DNA of 64,000 nt, taken from Leptospirales bacterium (lineage in GTDB: Bacteria > Spirochaetota > Leptospiria > Leptospirales > Leptonemataceae). A program made the translations under genes and the position numbers. The stretch covers positions 19,060 through 83,059 of the forward strand of contig JAEUSB010000004.1 in assembly GCA_016788865.1 (NCBI GenBank), read 5' to 3'. This document shows, one piece after another, positions 45,526 to 54,861 of the stretch; the stretch's first letter is position 1, and every line of letters starts with the position of its first letter. The notes beneath the pieces were generated by a model. That model ran no database searches, was not told the origin of the DNA, and was given only the letters and a program-made list of their open reading frames with translations.

Positions 45526-46683
45526 ATGAGCGAACGCTGGAAGAAGGCCTACAATCCGGATCATCTGCCCGGTTTCATAGAAACCGGAATCATAATTTGC
45601 ATTATCCTCGTGATAGGTCACACGGTCATAGAGGACATTGCTGTTATCTATCACTGGAGCCATAAGACGCTCTTTTACCTGACCATTGCTTCGTTCGTGT
45701 TCGATATCATTTTTACGCTTGAGTTTGCGGCCCGCAGCATTGTCACCTCGAAGCACGGACACTTTAAGCATTACATGCTGAGTGAACGCGGTTGGATTGA
45801 TCTGCTGACTTCCTTTCCGCTGCTGTTTCTGGTTTCCGGACCGGCTTTGTTCTTCTATCTGACTGATTCAGGGAGTGATTCAGCTCTCTTCAATTTTCTG
45901 GTTATCTTGAAGACGGCAAAGGCAATCCGCGTCACCCGGATTCTCCGTTTGATTCGGGTGATCAAGATCCTTGGCAAGATTCAGAATACGGAATCGGTGA
46001 TGACCAATCGCCATGTGGCCACCATCTCAACCATTTCCGTTGTGTCATTGATCGTGGTGCTTGTTGCGACGCAGTTTATTCCGGGAATTCACTTTGGCGA
46101 TCACGCTGATTACCGGGACAAGCGGGTGGCGGAGATTCGGGGGATTGTGGCCGCCGTCAGCAGTATGCCAGCCGGTCTGGAGCAGACACGACTCCTCCAG
46201 CAAATCATCAAGGCCGGTCCCGCAGACGTCATTCGATTGAAACGCGACAATGGCGAAGTCTTGTTTGAGAACTCAGCGGAAGTGGTGCGCGAGCTGAACT
46301 GGACTGCATACCCGGGGGAGTTGCGGGTGGCTGACGACATGAGTCTCAGACTCAGCTTCCACATTGCCGATGCAGACCACGCAAAACTCAACATAGTGAT
46401 ATTATTCTGCATTCTGGCGATAATTGCTTCGTTTATGTTCCTTTATACCCGAATTTTTGCCCAGCAGATTGCCGATCCTATATATGTCATGGACAAGGGT
46501 CTGCGGGATTGGGACTATAATTTTGAGGTTAAGTCGCTTCCAGGTCGGGAGAACGAGGAAGTCTTCAAGCTCAGCCGAATTTATAACGCCCGCTGGTTGC
46601 CGCTCAAATCACAGATTCATTCCTATAGAAAGGAAAAGGGGGAAACTGAGAAGTCCGTGCTCACGATTGAAGGACTTTTATGA
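45526..46683 (+). CDS. voltage-sensor protein with sensor-domain insertion and HAMP in place of a pore
   Basis: 385 residues. TM helices near 20-41, 46-70, 88-111 and 122-150 form a classical voltage-sensing domain. S2 has FDIIFTLEFAAR and S4 carries seven basic residues exactly every third position (K129, K132, R135, R138, R141, R144, K147). After S5 (about 165-188) there is no pore loop or TxGYG filter. Instead a soluble segment of about 95 residues (190-285) is inserted, followed by S6 (about 287-310) and a HAMP-like helix pair (about 311-355). Voltage or ligand sensing coupled to a cytosolic helical output is implied. Its stop overlaps the channel gene (ATGA). Confidence 0.8.
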   Translation: MSERWKKAYNPDHLPGFIETGIIICIILVIGHTVIEDIAVIYHWSHKTLFYLTIASFVFDIIFTLEFAARSIVTSKHGHFKHYMLSERGWIDLLTSFPLLFLVSGPALFFYLTDSGSDSALFNFLVILKTAKAIRVTRILRLIRVIKILGKIQNTESVMTNRHVATISTISVVSLIVVLVATQFIPGIHFGDHADYRDKRVAEIRGIVAAVSSMPAGLEQTRLLQQIIKAGPADVIRLKRDNGEVLFENSAEVVRELNWTAYPGELRVADDMSLRLSFHIADADHAKLNIVILFCILAIIASFMFLYTRIFAQQIADPIYVMDKGLRDWDYNFEVKSLPGRENEEVFKLSRIYNARWLPLKSQIHSYRKEKGETEKSVLTIEGLL

Positions 46684-48278
46684 TCCATCCTGAAAACCGC
46701 GCCAAGCAGTACTGGAATGCACTTATTCTTATCTTCACCGTCTACTTTGCGGTGGAGGTTCCCCTCAGGCTAACACTCGGGTACCATCCTGAGGGCTGGT
46801 TCTTTGTCTTTGATATGTTCGTGCTCGGCTGCTTTCTGGTCGATGTCGTTCTGAATTTCTTCACGGCAACCTACATAAATGGTGTGCTCGTAACGAACCG
46901 GAAACAGGTCGCGATCTTCTATCTTAAGGGTTGGTTCCTTGTTGATATCATGGCGGCCATCCCGTTTGATCTGTTCCTTGTAGGATCTTTTTCCGCCCTT
47001 ACGGATTCTGCGCGTGTCATTCGCCTGGTGCGCCTTGCCCGACTGGCCCGGATTGCGCAGTTCATGCGCAAGTTAGCCCAGGCAGATATCATCAACATCA
47101 GCATACTCAGGATGATGTTTTTGACATTCTGGGTGGTGATGATTGCGCACTGGGCTGCTTGCGGTTGGATTGCGATGGGCGGCGGGAATATCCCCGAAGC
47201 GGACCAAAGTGACGTTACGCGGCTTTATGTTCGGTCTCTTTACTGGGCGACGACGACAATTACAACGATAGGTTATGGCGATATTACCCCGCTAACCAAC
47301 ATGCAAACGATATTCACCATGTTCTTCCAGCTCATGGGCGCTGCAATGTATGGTTACGTGATTGGTAACATCGCAAGCTTGATTGCCAATCTGGACGTTG
47401 CGCGTGCGCAATATCTTGAGAAACTGGAAAAGATTGGGACCTTCATGAAGTTCAAGAAGATTCCAATTGAGATGCAGCATGATATTCGGAGCTACTATAC
47501 CTATCTCTGGGACACGCGCCGCGGGTACGATGAAGCTCAGGTTCTAGCCGATTTGCCACGGCCTCTGGTTGAGAAGGTCTCAATGTATTTGTTGCAGACA
47601 ATGATTGAGAAGGTTCCCATCTTTACCGGAGCAAGTCCGGATCTGATTCGCCAGATTGTTGTGGCCCTGAAGCCAGAAGTGTACACTCCCGGGGATTTCG
47701 TGTTTCGCAAAGGTGATATTGGGAACACCATGTTTTTCATTGCACGTGGCGGTGTCCAGGTTGTAGGCGATGACGGAACTACGGTGTTTGCAACCCTCAA
47801 AGAAGGAAACTTCTTTGGCGAGATTGCACTGATCATGAGTTCGCCCCGTACAGCAAGTATTCGCGCAATGGAATTTTGTGATTTGTACACCCTCGACAAA
47901 GACACATTCAATGAAATTGTTTCGAACTATCCAAAGTTCGCAGAGCACATCCTGGAACTTGCCCGTGAAAGGCAGACAGAAGTAGGTAAGCGTGAGGATC
48001 CAAACGCAATCCAGTATGCGAGACCATCAAGAATCAAGAAGGTTGCAGCCAAGGCCCAGAACGGCGCTGTCCTTCTAACATGGGAGCCAATGGATCATGC
48101 TGCCGTCTATCAAGTCATCCGTCGCGACGCAGGGAAGTGGCGCCTCCTCAACGGCTTCATTCAATCGGCAGGTTTTATTGATGATCATCCGCAGGAAGGA
48201 TCAGGATCATATAGGATTCGCGCAGCCAATCAGGCGGGAACGGGCGATTGGAGCGATCCGATTGAAGTTGCGCTCTAG
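46680..48278 (+). CDS. cyclic-nucleotide-gated K+ channel with C-terminal FN3 domain
   Basis: 532 residues. Six TM helices with S4 basic residues every third position (R112, R115, R118, R121, R124). The pore filter TTIGYGD at 195-201 marks a K+ channel. A C-linker (about 235-315) leads to a cNMP-binding domain (about 316-430) with the phosphate cassette FFGEIALIMSSPRTASIRA, whose Glu381 and Arg390 bind cAMP/cGMP. An FN3-like domain follows (about 448-532; VLLTWEPMDHAAVYQVIRR). Located in the inner membrane. It is translationally coupled to the voltage-sensor protein. Regulation by cAMP is plausible because an adenylate cyclase is encoded elsewhere in the window. Confidence 0.9.
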   Translation: MIHPENRAKQYWNALILIFTVYFAVEVPLRLTLGYHPEGWFFVFDMFVLGCFLVDVVLNFFTATYINGVLVTNRKQVAIFYLKGWFLVDIMAAIPFDLFLVGSFSALTDSARVIRLVRLARLARIAQFMRKLAQADIINISILRMMFLTFWVVMIAHWAACGWIAMGGGNIPEADQSDVTRLYVRSLYWATTTITTIGYGDITPLTNMQTIFTMFFQLMGAAMYGYVIGNIASLIANLDVARAQYLEKLEKIGTFMKFKKIPIEMQHDIRSYYTYLWDTRRGYDEAQVLADLPRPLVEKVSMYLLQTMIEKVPIFTGASPDLIRQIVVALKPEVYTPGDFVFRKGDIGNTMFFIARGGVQVVGDDGTTVFATLKEGNFFGEIALIMSSPRTASIRAMEFCDLYTLDKDTFNEIVSNYPKFAEHILELARERQTEVGKREDPNAIQYARPSRIKKVAAKAQNGAVLLTWEPMDHAAVYQVIRRDAGKWRLLNGFIQSAGFIDDHPQEGSGSYRIRAANQAGTGDWSDPIEVAL

Positions 48279-48287
48279 CGGGTCGTT

Positions 48288-49808
48288 TTGAAGATTCGCG
48301 CATTGCGCGGTTTGTTCTATACTCTGCTGTTTGCGTTGGCGTTCTATTGCGCTGACACTCTCATCTTCCGGATCGGCTTCTGGAAGCTGCCGAATGAGAC
48401 GGCCTGGGAAACGGAGCCATTTTACAATTTTGAGTACAGGATGTTTCATCTGCGAGACAAGCCAGCGGATGAGTTCCGCGTTGTTATTGCCGGCAGTTCG
48501 CTGGGCCTGTACGGTCTTTTGCCGAGCCAGATAGAAGAGAAACTGAACAAATCCGGTGCCTTCCCGGGGAAGCGCGCGCGGGTGTTTCTCGTTGGCCATC
48601 AAGGCATGCATGGTGTTGAGTTGGCAGCCCTTACGCAACGTTATCTGGCGTTGCAGCCTGATGTGGTGATCTTGCCCATGAACATGGTTGACTTGCGCCT
48701 GGAGCGGCCGATTCTGATGGGCTTGATGAACAAGCTCAAGGGTCAGGAACGGCCCGCTGCCTTGCGTGCACTATATCAGGATTTGCTTGAGATGTATGGT
48801 GTCCTGCAAGTTGCAGGAATGGGTGCGTACAAAGAATATGCAGACTATCTGAATGGACAGCTGAAGGCCAGGGCCGGTCTCAGGGGAATGTGCGAGGCCT
48901 ACAGGTTAAAGGGTTTTGTTGCCGAGCCACTATGGACGTTATACGACAATCGCTTCTCGCGCGGAAGATCCTACCAGAATTACGCAGGTGTGCCGGTATT
49001 CGCGGGCGCGGATTCCGGCAAGATTGCAGTTTCCCAGCGCGGCTCTGTTATCCCGGATTTTCATATTGAAGCAAGTGAATCCCTGTTGAGAGATGGACTG
49101 CATCTCGAAATGAAACCAGACGAGGCGACGGTTGAATTAGAGGGGCCGACAGGTAAGAGCGTGCTGCGTTTAAAGCGCGGTTGGAGAACGCTCGAACTCA
49201 AGGGGCTTGCAAATCCCGGCCAGAGGATCCGAGTTCGGATCACTCCAGGTGTCTACGACGAGCAACATGCTGACACGTATGGAGCCAGGCTGGCACGCAA
49301 CACGGGGCTTTCCGTGCCCGCAAGAAACGGCGAGCGATTGCCGCGTCGGGAGGATTCGCTGTACGAAAGTCTAAGCGACGAAACGTACGAGAAATCGTTT
49401 CGCGCGAGAAACTTACAATTTGATCGCCCAGGGTGGGCTTACATGAAAGCATTATACGAAGCAAAGTCCGAATGGGCTCTGAACTCTTTCGACTCAGGGC
49501 TGCCAGCACTGGACGGTCTGGACCGTTTCAGAAAGCGCGTTTCGCGCGAGGGTGTTCAACTGTTTCTCTACAACGCCCCGGAGAATCCGCTTACCCTTGG
49601 TCTGTACTCGCGTTCCGAATTTTATAAGGACTATCTGACGTTTCTGGGCTCTTTCACAGAACCCGGCTATCATTTCACGGATCTGAGCAGTCTCCTGCCG
49701 ATGCAGAAGTTTTATGACTATCACCACCTGACCTATGGTGGCGCTGAGATTGCCTCCGGGCGTGTGGCGGACTGGATTATCCGTGAATTCCGTTCACAGC
49801 GTCGCTGA
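48288..49808 (+). CDS. membrane-anchored SGNH-like protein (possible acyl-transfer partner)
   Basis: 506 residues from TTG 48288, 9 bases after the channel stop. An N-terminal membrane helix (about 7-25) precedes a periplasmic region. An SGNH-type start VVIAGSSLGLYG and a C-terminal catalytic-like DYHHLTYGGAE resemble the Asp/His dyad of AlgX/AlgJ/DUF1574-like proteins. The middle part is beta-rich. It resembles the 54839 and 56086 genes that follow MBOAT, though it sits apart from them. Its 3' end overlaps the convergent coiled-coil gene. Confidence 0.65.
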   Translation: MKIRALRGLFYTLLFALAFYCADTLIFRIGFWKLPNETAWETEPFYNFEYRMFHLRDKPADEFRVVIAGSSLGLYGLLPSQIEEKLNKSGAFPGKRARVFLVGHQGMHGVELAALTQRYLALQPDVVILPMNMVDLRLERPILMGLMNKLKGQERPAALRALYQDLLEMYGVLQVAGMGAYKEYADYLNGQLKARAGLRGMCEAYRLKGFVAEPLWTLYDNRFSRGRSYQNYAGVPVFAGADSGKIAVSQRGSVIPDFHIEASESLLRDGLHLEMKPDEATVELEGPTGKSVLRLKRGWRTLELKGLANPGQRIRVRITPGVYDEQHADTYGARLARNTGLSVPARNGERLPRREDSLYESLSDETYEKSFRARNLQFDRPGWAYMKALYEAKSEWALNSFDSGLPALDGLDRFRKRVSREGVQLFLYNAPENPLTLGLYSRSEFYKDYLTFLGSFTEPGYHFTDLSSLLPMQKFYDYHHLTYGGAEIASGRVADWIIREFRSQRR

Positions 49809-50682
49809 TACGGCCGTTTATCTTGAACATGATAGTGTTGATGTCATTTACGACATCTTTTTTGAATTTGGTCACGTAGCGGACAGCACGTGGAACATCA
49901 TCCTCGAATAGATTCTGTTCCATTTCGCGAAGCGATTCTTCAATTTCCATCAGGATATGTTTTAGATTTCTGAATTGCGCATTGGCCTGGACGAGCGCAT
50001 CGCGCTCAAGAGTCTTTGTATTGATCTCGACAGGGAACTTCTCCATGATTCGATTGGAGCCTTCTGCGAATTCACCAATGAGCTCCTCTATTTCCTGGAT
50101 ATATTCTTCTTCCATTTCAAGCCGTACTTCTTCCGCCAGGAGTTCCATCATCCGGGCACGCAGACGCATCAACTGCTCTATGAGTGAATTGCGCATGTAG
50201 CGCAGGCCAAAGTGCTCCTTACGCAAAGTCTTAATGGAGATATAGTCACGGCCCAGGTAGATCTTGTCCTTATAATTTTCCGGTAAATCATCCCGGCTGG
50301 TAGTATAGAGTTTTAGCTCAAAGGCTTCCGGATGATCCTTAATTCCCAGGAAGCGACAGATCAACAAATGGCCGTTTGACGCTATGTAGTACGAATTGGT
50401 CTCAAGTAACGCTGAATAGACGGAAAGATCATAAATCAGAAGCATCTTGAGCTTATCCAGTGCGTCCTTTTTCTCAGCGATTTTGTAATCGAGTGCGGCG
50501 ATTTCTTTTTCATCTGCTTCGCCAGTCAGGAGGTAGCGATAGTCCGGAGTAATCAGGAAACGGCACTTTTTTAGAAAGAACTCAAGATGAAGATTTGAAA
50601 GCACGCGATTCTGAAATTCATCGAGATGAAAGCTGGGCGCTTTCATCATTTCCATGCTGCCTATTTTCTCAAAGTTTTCCAT
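49777..50682 (-). CDS. coiled-coil protein of unknown function
   Basis: 301 residues, cytosolic. An alpha/beta N-terminal part (about 15-150) is followed by long charged helices (about 160-280; RLEMEEEYIQEIEELIGEFAEG). No recognised domain. The last 32 bases overlap the SGNH-like gene. It lies 60 bases downstream of queA on the same strand. Confidence 0.7.
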   Translation of the reverse strand: MENFEKIGSMEMMKAPSFHLDEFQNRVLSNLHLEFFLKKCRFLITPDYRYLLTGEADEKEIAALDYKIAEKKDALDKLKMLLIYDLSVYSALLETNSYYIASNGHLLICRFLGIKDHPEAFELKLYTTSRDDLPENYKDKIYLGRDYISIKTLRKEHFGLRYMRNSLIEQLMRLRARMMELLAEEVRLEMEEEYIQEIEELIGEFAEGSNRIMEKFPVEINTKTLERDALVQANAQFRNLKHILMEIEESLREMEQNLFEDDVPRAVRYVTKFKKDVVNDINTIMFKINGRISDAVNGIHG

Positions 50683-50742
50683 CTGAATCCCTTTTGGGCC
50701 TGTTACTGTAATTCAATCTTCCCCTTATTCATGGCCGGTCAA

Positions 50743-51789
50743 TCAAATTCCAGGAAGAATGAGCATTGCATCGCCGTCGCTATAGAAACGAAATTCCCTT
50801 TTAATTGCATATGCATATGCACGCTGCATTAATTCCGTGCCCGCAAAAGCGCATACTAGCATGAACAGGGAAGAGCACGGCAAGTGAAAGTTTGTAACCA
50901 GCCCCTGCGCCGAGTCAATGCGGTCTGGGGGAAAAAGAAATATATCTGTAGCGTATTCCCCGGCCTGGAAGGTATTGAATCTGCGGCGGTTCGCTTCCAA
51001 TGAGCGCAAGGACGTTGTTCCCACAGCGATAGTCCTTCCGGGCGTATTGAGTGCGTTTGCGGTTTCTACCGGGATTTGATAGATTTCCGTGTGCAGTGCT
51101 TTGTTCTCAAAGTTCCATGGTTTCAGCGGTGCAAATGTTCCCGTTCCGATTGTGAGGCTGAGTGACAGTATCTGAGCCTGTCGGTCCGTTATTTGGCGTA
51201 AGAGTGAATCCGTAAAGTGCAGGCCGGCAGTGGGGGCTGCTAAACTTCCCGGTTCGCTCCCAAAAACGGTTCTGTAGCGGTTACGATCGTTTTCCGTATC
51301 TTGACGCTCCATGTAGGGTGGCAAGGGAACTTCACCATGCAGCTCAAAGAACTCTTCCCACTCGCTGATGGTCCGGGTCCGTAGCGGTTTTAGTAAAACA
51401 AATTCATCCATCCGGCCTGCAGTCTGAAATTCTTCACCCTGTTCATGTACGACAATTTGTCCTTCGCGCAACTTCGAGGCGCCAAACACCAGCGTCCGCC
51501 AGACGTCTTTCTCGAAGGCGACAAATAGTGGTTTGAAAAGTTTTCCATCGCTTCGCTTGAGTGAAAGTCTTCGGAAAGAAACGCGCGTTCGATTCAAAAC
51601 AAGCCTGTCGTTTGGGGAGAGCATTTCCGGAATCGATCTAAATGAGCTCTCTGAAAATGACCCGGACGCCACATCAACTATGAGCAACCTTGAAAGGTCC
51701 CGTTCAGTGGCAGGCTGACGGGCAATTAGTCCGTCGGGCAGATCGAAGGCGTAGGGGGCAAGTATTTTGTCGAATTCTGCCTGGTCCAT
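50743..51789 (-). CDS. queA: tRNA preQ1(34) S-adenosylmethionine ribosyltransferase-isomerase
   Basis: About 348 residues from ATG 51789 (a TTG at 51822 is a longer alternative). QueA adds the epoxycyclopentanediol ring of queuosine to preQ1 at tRNA position 34. Conserved segments: FDLPDGLIARQPATERDLSRLL, PLPPYMERQDTENDRNRYRTVF and the SLAAPTAGLHFT active-site motif, VGTTSLRSLEA, and TNFHLPCSSLFMLV near the end. Full length for the family. Confidence 0.95.
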   Translation of the reverse strand: MDQAEFDKILAPYAFDLPDGLIARQPATERDLSRLLIVDVASGSFSESSFRSIPEMLSPNDRLVLNRTRVSFRRLSLKRSDGKLFKPLFVAFEKDVWRTLVFGASKLREGQIVVHEQGEEFQTAGRMDEFVLLKPLRTRTISEWEEFFELHGEVPLPPYMERQDTENDRNRYRTVFGSEPGSLAAPTAGLHFTDSLLRQITDRQAQILSLSLTIGTGTFAPLKPWNFENKALHTEIYQIPVETANALNTPGRTIAVGTTSLRSLEANRRRFNTFQAGEYATDIFLFPPDRIDSAQGLVTNFHLPCSSLFMLVCAFAGTELMQRAYAYAIKREFRFYSDGDAMLILPGI

Positions 51790-51863
51790 AGTCCAATTCA
51801 GACTGTGCACTTCTGCGGGCAATTTTTCATTTCAAATCATGCGCTCCTGTTAAAAGTTGGACG

Positions 51864-53363
51864 ATGAGCGTGTGGTCCCAGTTTGGTCGGGGCCTGGAGT
51901 TCTTCCGGGCACAACTTTCTACGCGCAAGTACCTGCGGCTGGGTCTCCTGGCAATACTCTTCCTGGCATTTGCGGTAACATCGTTTAGAATTATCAAATC
52001 CCAGAACGAGCAACTCTTTGCGCCAACCAGCCGCAGCGACTTTGAGGATTATTATCAGGCGTCGAGACTCCTTGCAGAAGGAAAAGATCCCTATCGTGCG
52101 GATCAACTTGAGGATATCAGGCAACTCTCGGGAACATTTAACCCGGCGGACTTTTTTGATCCTGTGAAGCTTCAGAAGATCATCGCAAAGTTTCGGGGCC
52201 TGGGCACCTACCTTTACCTCCCGTTCACTGCATTTGCGCTTTTGCCGATTTCTGGCCTGGGATACCACGCAGCCGCGGCCATATTTCAGGCGGTTTCGCT
52301 CTTGAGCCTGGGGCTCATGATTTGGTTTCTGTACGCCGCGGACCGATCCCGTTTGCGCGACACCTGGAGCGAACGTGATTTTACGGTACCGCTCGTCTCC
52401 TCGGTTCTGCTATTTGCCGGATTTCTTGCGGAGAACGCTGGCAATGGGAACATAGGTTTCTTTCTGTTGTGCCTTTGTCTTCCCGGGCTGTTGCTATCCA
52501 TGAAGGATCGGATCTCTTCTCAGGTTCTGGGCGGATTCCTGATCGGCATTGCAGTAGTACTGAAGATTACTCCCATTTTTCTCGCCCTTGTTCTACTTGC
52601 ATATTTGAGGTTGTTTGCCCTGGCCGGTCTTGCCCTGGGGATAGCGTTTGGACTATTGATCCCGGCCCTGGCGCTCGGATTTGAGCGTAACCTGGAATTG
52701 ATCCAGGGTTGGTACGCGCTCATTATTTCAACGTATAACAAGTTCGTTTTCATGCGACCCTGGGCCAACAATCAAACCATATCCGGTGCCATTGGAAAAT
52801 TCTTTATCTCCGGTTCAGACGTAAAGCAGGCTGCGTATGGTCTTCCGCTGTTGTCCGGCGTAAGCGACCACGGAACCGTCAGGCAGTTTGGCATGTATGT
52901 AAAGATCGCAAATCTAATCCTGATGCTGGCCTGCGTTGTCACCACGCTCGGAGTAATGTGGCGCACCTTTGCAGGAAATTTTTCACACATGATGCGAGCG
53001 GCACTTGGCGAGAAAAAGAATCCTACCGACTTCTGGTCTGACGTGACTCTGGTCAGACTTGCCTTTCTGGTCATTCTCGTATCGCTTGTCACGTCTGGCG
53101 TCAGTTGGTATCATGCGTACGGTATGCTATTCTTACCAGTGTACCTGCGTGTCAGACAGTCGTATAACGGGCAGAAATTGGCCCCACTTGAAGTATTCGC
53201 GTTCGCATTCATTGGGTTCTTCTCGCTTGCGCCAATGGTCTTGTCTGCGCACTTGCGTGAGATGCTTGCAATGTATTCGGTTTTTGCCCTTGGAATGGTT
53301 ATTCTCGCGCCCGGATATATCTGGCTAATTCTTCGCAATTCGGAGGCCAGGAGTGGTATTTAA
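51864..53363 (+). CDS. polytopic GT87-like glycosyltransferase
   Basis: 499 residues with about nine or ten TM helices. After the first helix comes RSDFEDYYQASRLLAEGKDPY, the signature of the GT87/DUF2029 family (DxxxY..a..l..G.dPY), which uses polyprenyl-phosphate mannose. A LKITPIFLALVLLAYLR-type segment is also typical of the family. It overlaps the MBOAT gene by 11 bases. Together they suggest synthesis and acylation of an exported glycan. Confidence 0.82.
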   Translation: MSVWSQFGRGLEFFRAQLSTRKYLRLGLLAILFLAFAVTSFRIIKSQNEQLFAPTSRSDFEDYYQASRLLAEGKDPYRADQLEDIRQLSGTFNPADFFDPVKLQKIIAKFRGLGTYLYLPFTAFALLPISGLGYHAAAAIFQAVSLLSLGLMIWFLYAADRSRLRDTWSERDFTVPLVSSVLLFAGFLAENAGNGNIGFFLLCLCLPGLLLSMKDRISSQVLGGFLIGIAVVLKITPIFLALVLLAYLRLFALAGLALGIAFGLLIPALALGFERNLELIQGWYALIISTYNKFVFMRPWANNQTISGAIGKFFISGSDVKQAAYGLPLLSGVSDHGTVRQFGMYVKIANLILMLACVVTTLGVMWRTFAGNFSHMMRAALGEKKNPTDFWSDVTLVRLAFLVILVSLVTSGVSWYHAYGMLFLPVYLRVRQSYNGQKLAPLEVFAFAFIGFFSLAPMVLSAHLREMLAMYSVFALGMVILAPGYIWLILRNSEARSGI

Positions 53364-54861
53364 TTCCGGCGTTTACGTCTATTTCCTGATCGTCATTTTT
53401 TGCCTCTATTGGGCCTTCTCGCGCCTACCTCGCGGTTCGCACCGGGCACAGAATACGCTCCTGCTGATTGGTTCTTACTTCTTCTACGGATGGTGGGACT
53501 GGTTATATCTGGTTCTTATCTTTACTTCTACGGTATTGGATTTCTGCGTTGGTATTGGCCTCGACACGCTTACATCAGAGCGCAAGCGCAAGCTGCTCAT
53601 AACATTTTCGATTTGCTGTAACCTGACAATACTTGGAATTTTTAAGTATTATGATTTCTTTGTTCTGAGCTTTGTAGACATGGCCAGGCAGGTTTCTCCT
53701 GGTGCATTCCCGGATGGTGCATCGTCCATCCTGTTGAATGCAATTCTCCCGGTCGGAATCAGTTTCTATACGTTTCAGAGCATGGCGTACACGATTGATG
53801 TATACAGAAAGCATGTGCGAGCGGAGCGGAATTTCCTGGATTTTGCCTCGTTCGTTTGCTTTTTCCCGCAGCTCGTAGCCGGACCAATTGAGAGAGCCGG
53901 GGATCTACTGGTTCAAATCAAGAACAACCGTTCTTTCAGCTGGGATAACATACGGAATGGAGCCTGGCTGATCCTGCTGGGTTTCTACATGAAAACGTAC
54001 GTGGCAGATAACATTTCACCACTGGTGAATCAAGTGTATCTTTCGCACAAGGGGCTCTATCTGGCGCAACCCGTTCTTGCGGAAGGCCACGGCGGTTTTC
54101 AGGTGATCATTGCAAGCATTGGTTTTGCATTTCAGATTTATTCTGACTTCTGGGGCTATTCTGCGATAGCAATGGGTTCGGCTGCGTTGCTTGGCTTTAA
54201 GCTCACGCAGAATTTCAATAATCCAGAAATGGCGGAGAATCCAGCGGACCTCTGGCGTAGATGGCATATCACGTTGAATCGCTGGGTAACCGACTACATC
54301 TACATCCCGCTGGGTGGAAGCAAGCTAGGCGTCTTGCGCAAGTACGCAAACCTGTTTCTGGCAATGCTCTTGATGGGACTCTGGCATGGAGCGAGCTGGA
54401 CATTCTTTCTCTGGGGAGGATTCATGGGTGTCTGGTTGATTGGTCATCAGATACTGCGCGATTATCTTCCAAAGCTTCCGGAAACAGCGCCGCTCTGGCA
54501 GAAGCGGACCGTGAAGATTTTAAAGATGGCCGCAACGTTTTCTGTATTTGGCCTGTCAGCAACGTTCTTCCGCGCGTACGACATTCATCAGACGGGAGCG
54601 CTCTGGCAATCCATGCTCAGTTTCTCTTCTTATCATCTGAGTCCTGTCCAGGATGTACCTGCTGCGCCAGAATATTTGTTCTCCCTCTTGCGTAAAGTTG
54701 TCATACTGATCTTGATCGATACGGCTGCGTACCGATCAGGAAGTCTTTTCTGGATATTTGAGAAACCAGTCTGGTTCAGGACAATGGTATATGTTGTCCT
54801 GTTCTTCTTTGTTCTGATTCTAGGGGAGTTTGGGAAGGATGTCATCTATTTTGCGTTTTAA
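53353..54861 (+). CDS. MBOAT membrane-bound O-acyltransferase (AlgI/PatA-like)
   Basis: 502 residues from GTG 53353. About ten TM helices with the MBOAT catalytic His in LLMGLWHGASWTFFLWGGF and upstream RWHITLNRWVTDYIYIPLGG. AlgI-type proteins move acetyl groups across the inner membrane to SGNH/AlgJ-type partners; two such partners follow at once. The 3' end overlaps the next gene by 23 bases. Confidence 0.92.
   Translation: MVFNSGVYVYFLIVIFCLYWAFSRLPRGSHRAQNTLLLIGSYFFYGWWDWLYLVLIFTSTVLDFCVGIGLDTLTSERKRKLLITFSICCNLTILGIFKYYDFFVLSFVDMARQVSPGAFPDGASSILLNAILPVGISFYTFQSMAYTIDVYRKHVRAERNFLDFASFVCFFPQLVAGPIERAGDLLVQIKNNRSFSWDNIRNGAWLILLGFYMKTYVADNISPLVNQVYLSHKGLYLAQPVLAEGHGGFQVIIASIGFAFQIYSDFWGYSAIAMGSAALLGFKLTQNFNNPEMAENPADLWRRWHITLNRWVTDYIYIPLGGSKLGVLRKYANLFLAMLLMGLWHGASWTFFLWGGFMGVWLIGHQILRDYLPKLPETAPLWQKRTVKILKMAATFSVFGLSATFFRAYDIHQTGALWQSMLSFSSYHLSPVQDVPAAPEYLFSLLRKVVILILIDTAAYRSGSLFWIFEKPVWFRTMVYVVLFFFVLILGEFGKDVIYFAF

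Noticed and set aside
50743..51822. TTG start for queA at 51822
   Set aside because: The extra 11 residues do not match QueA N-termini; ATG 51789 gives the family start.
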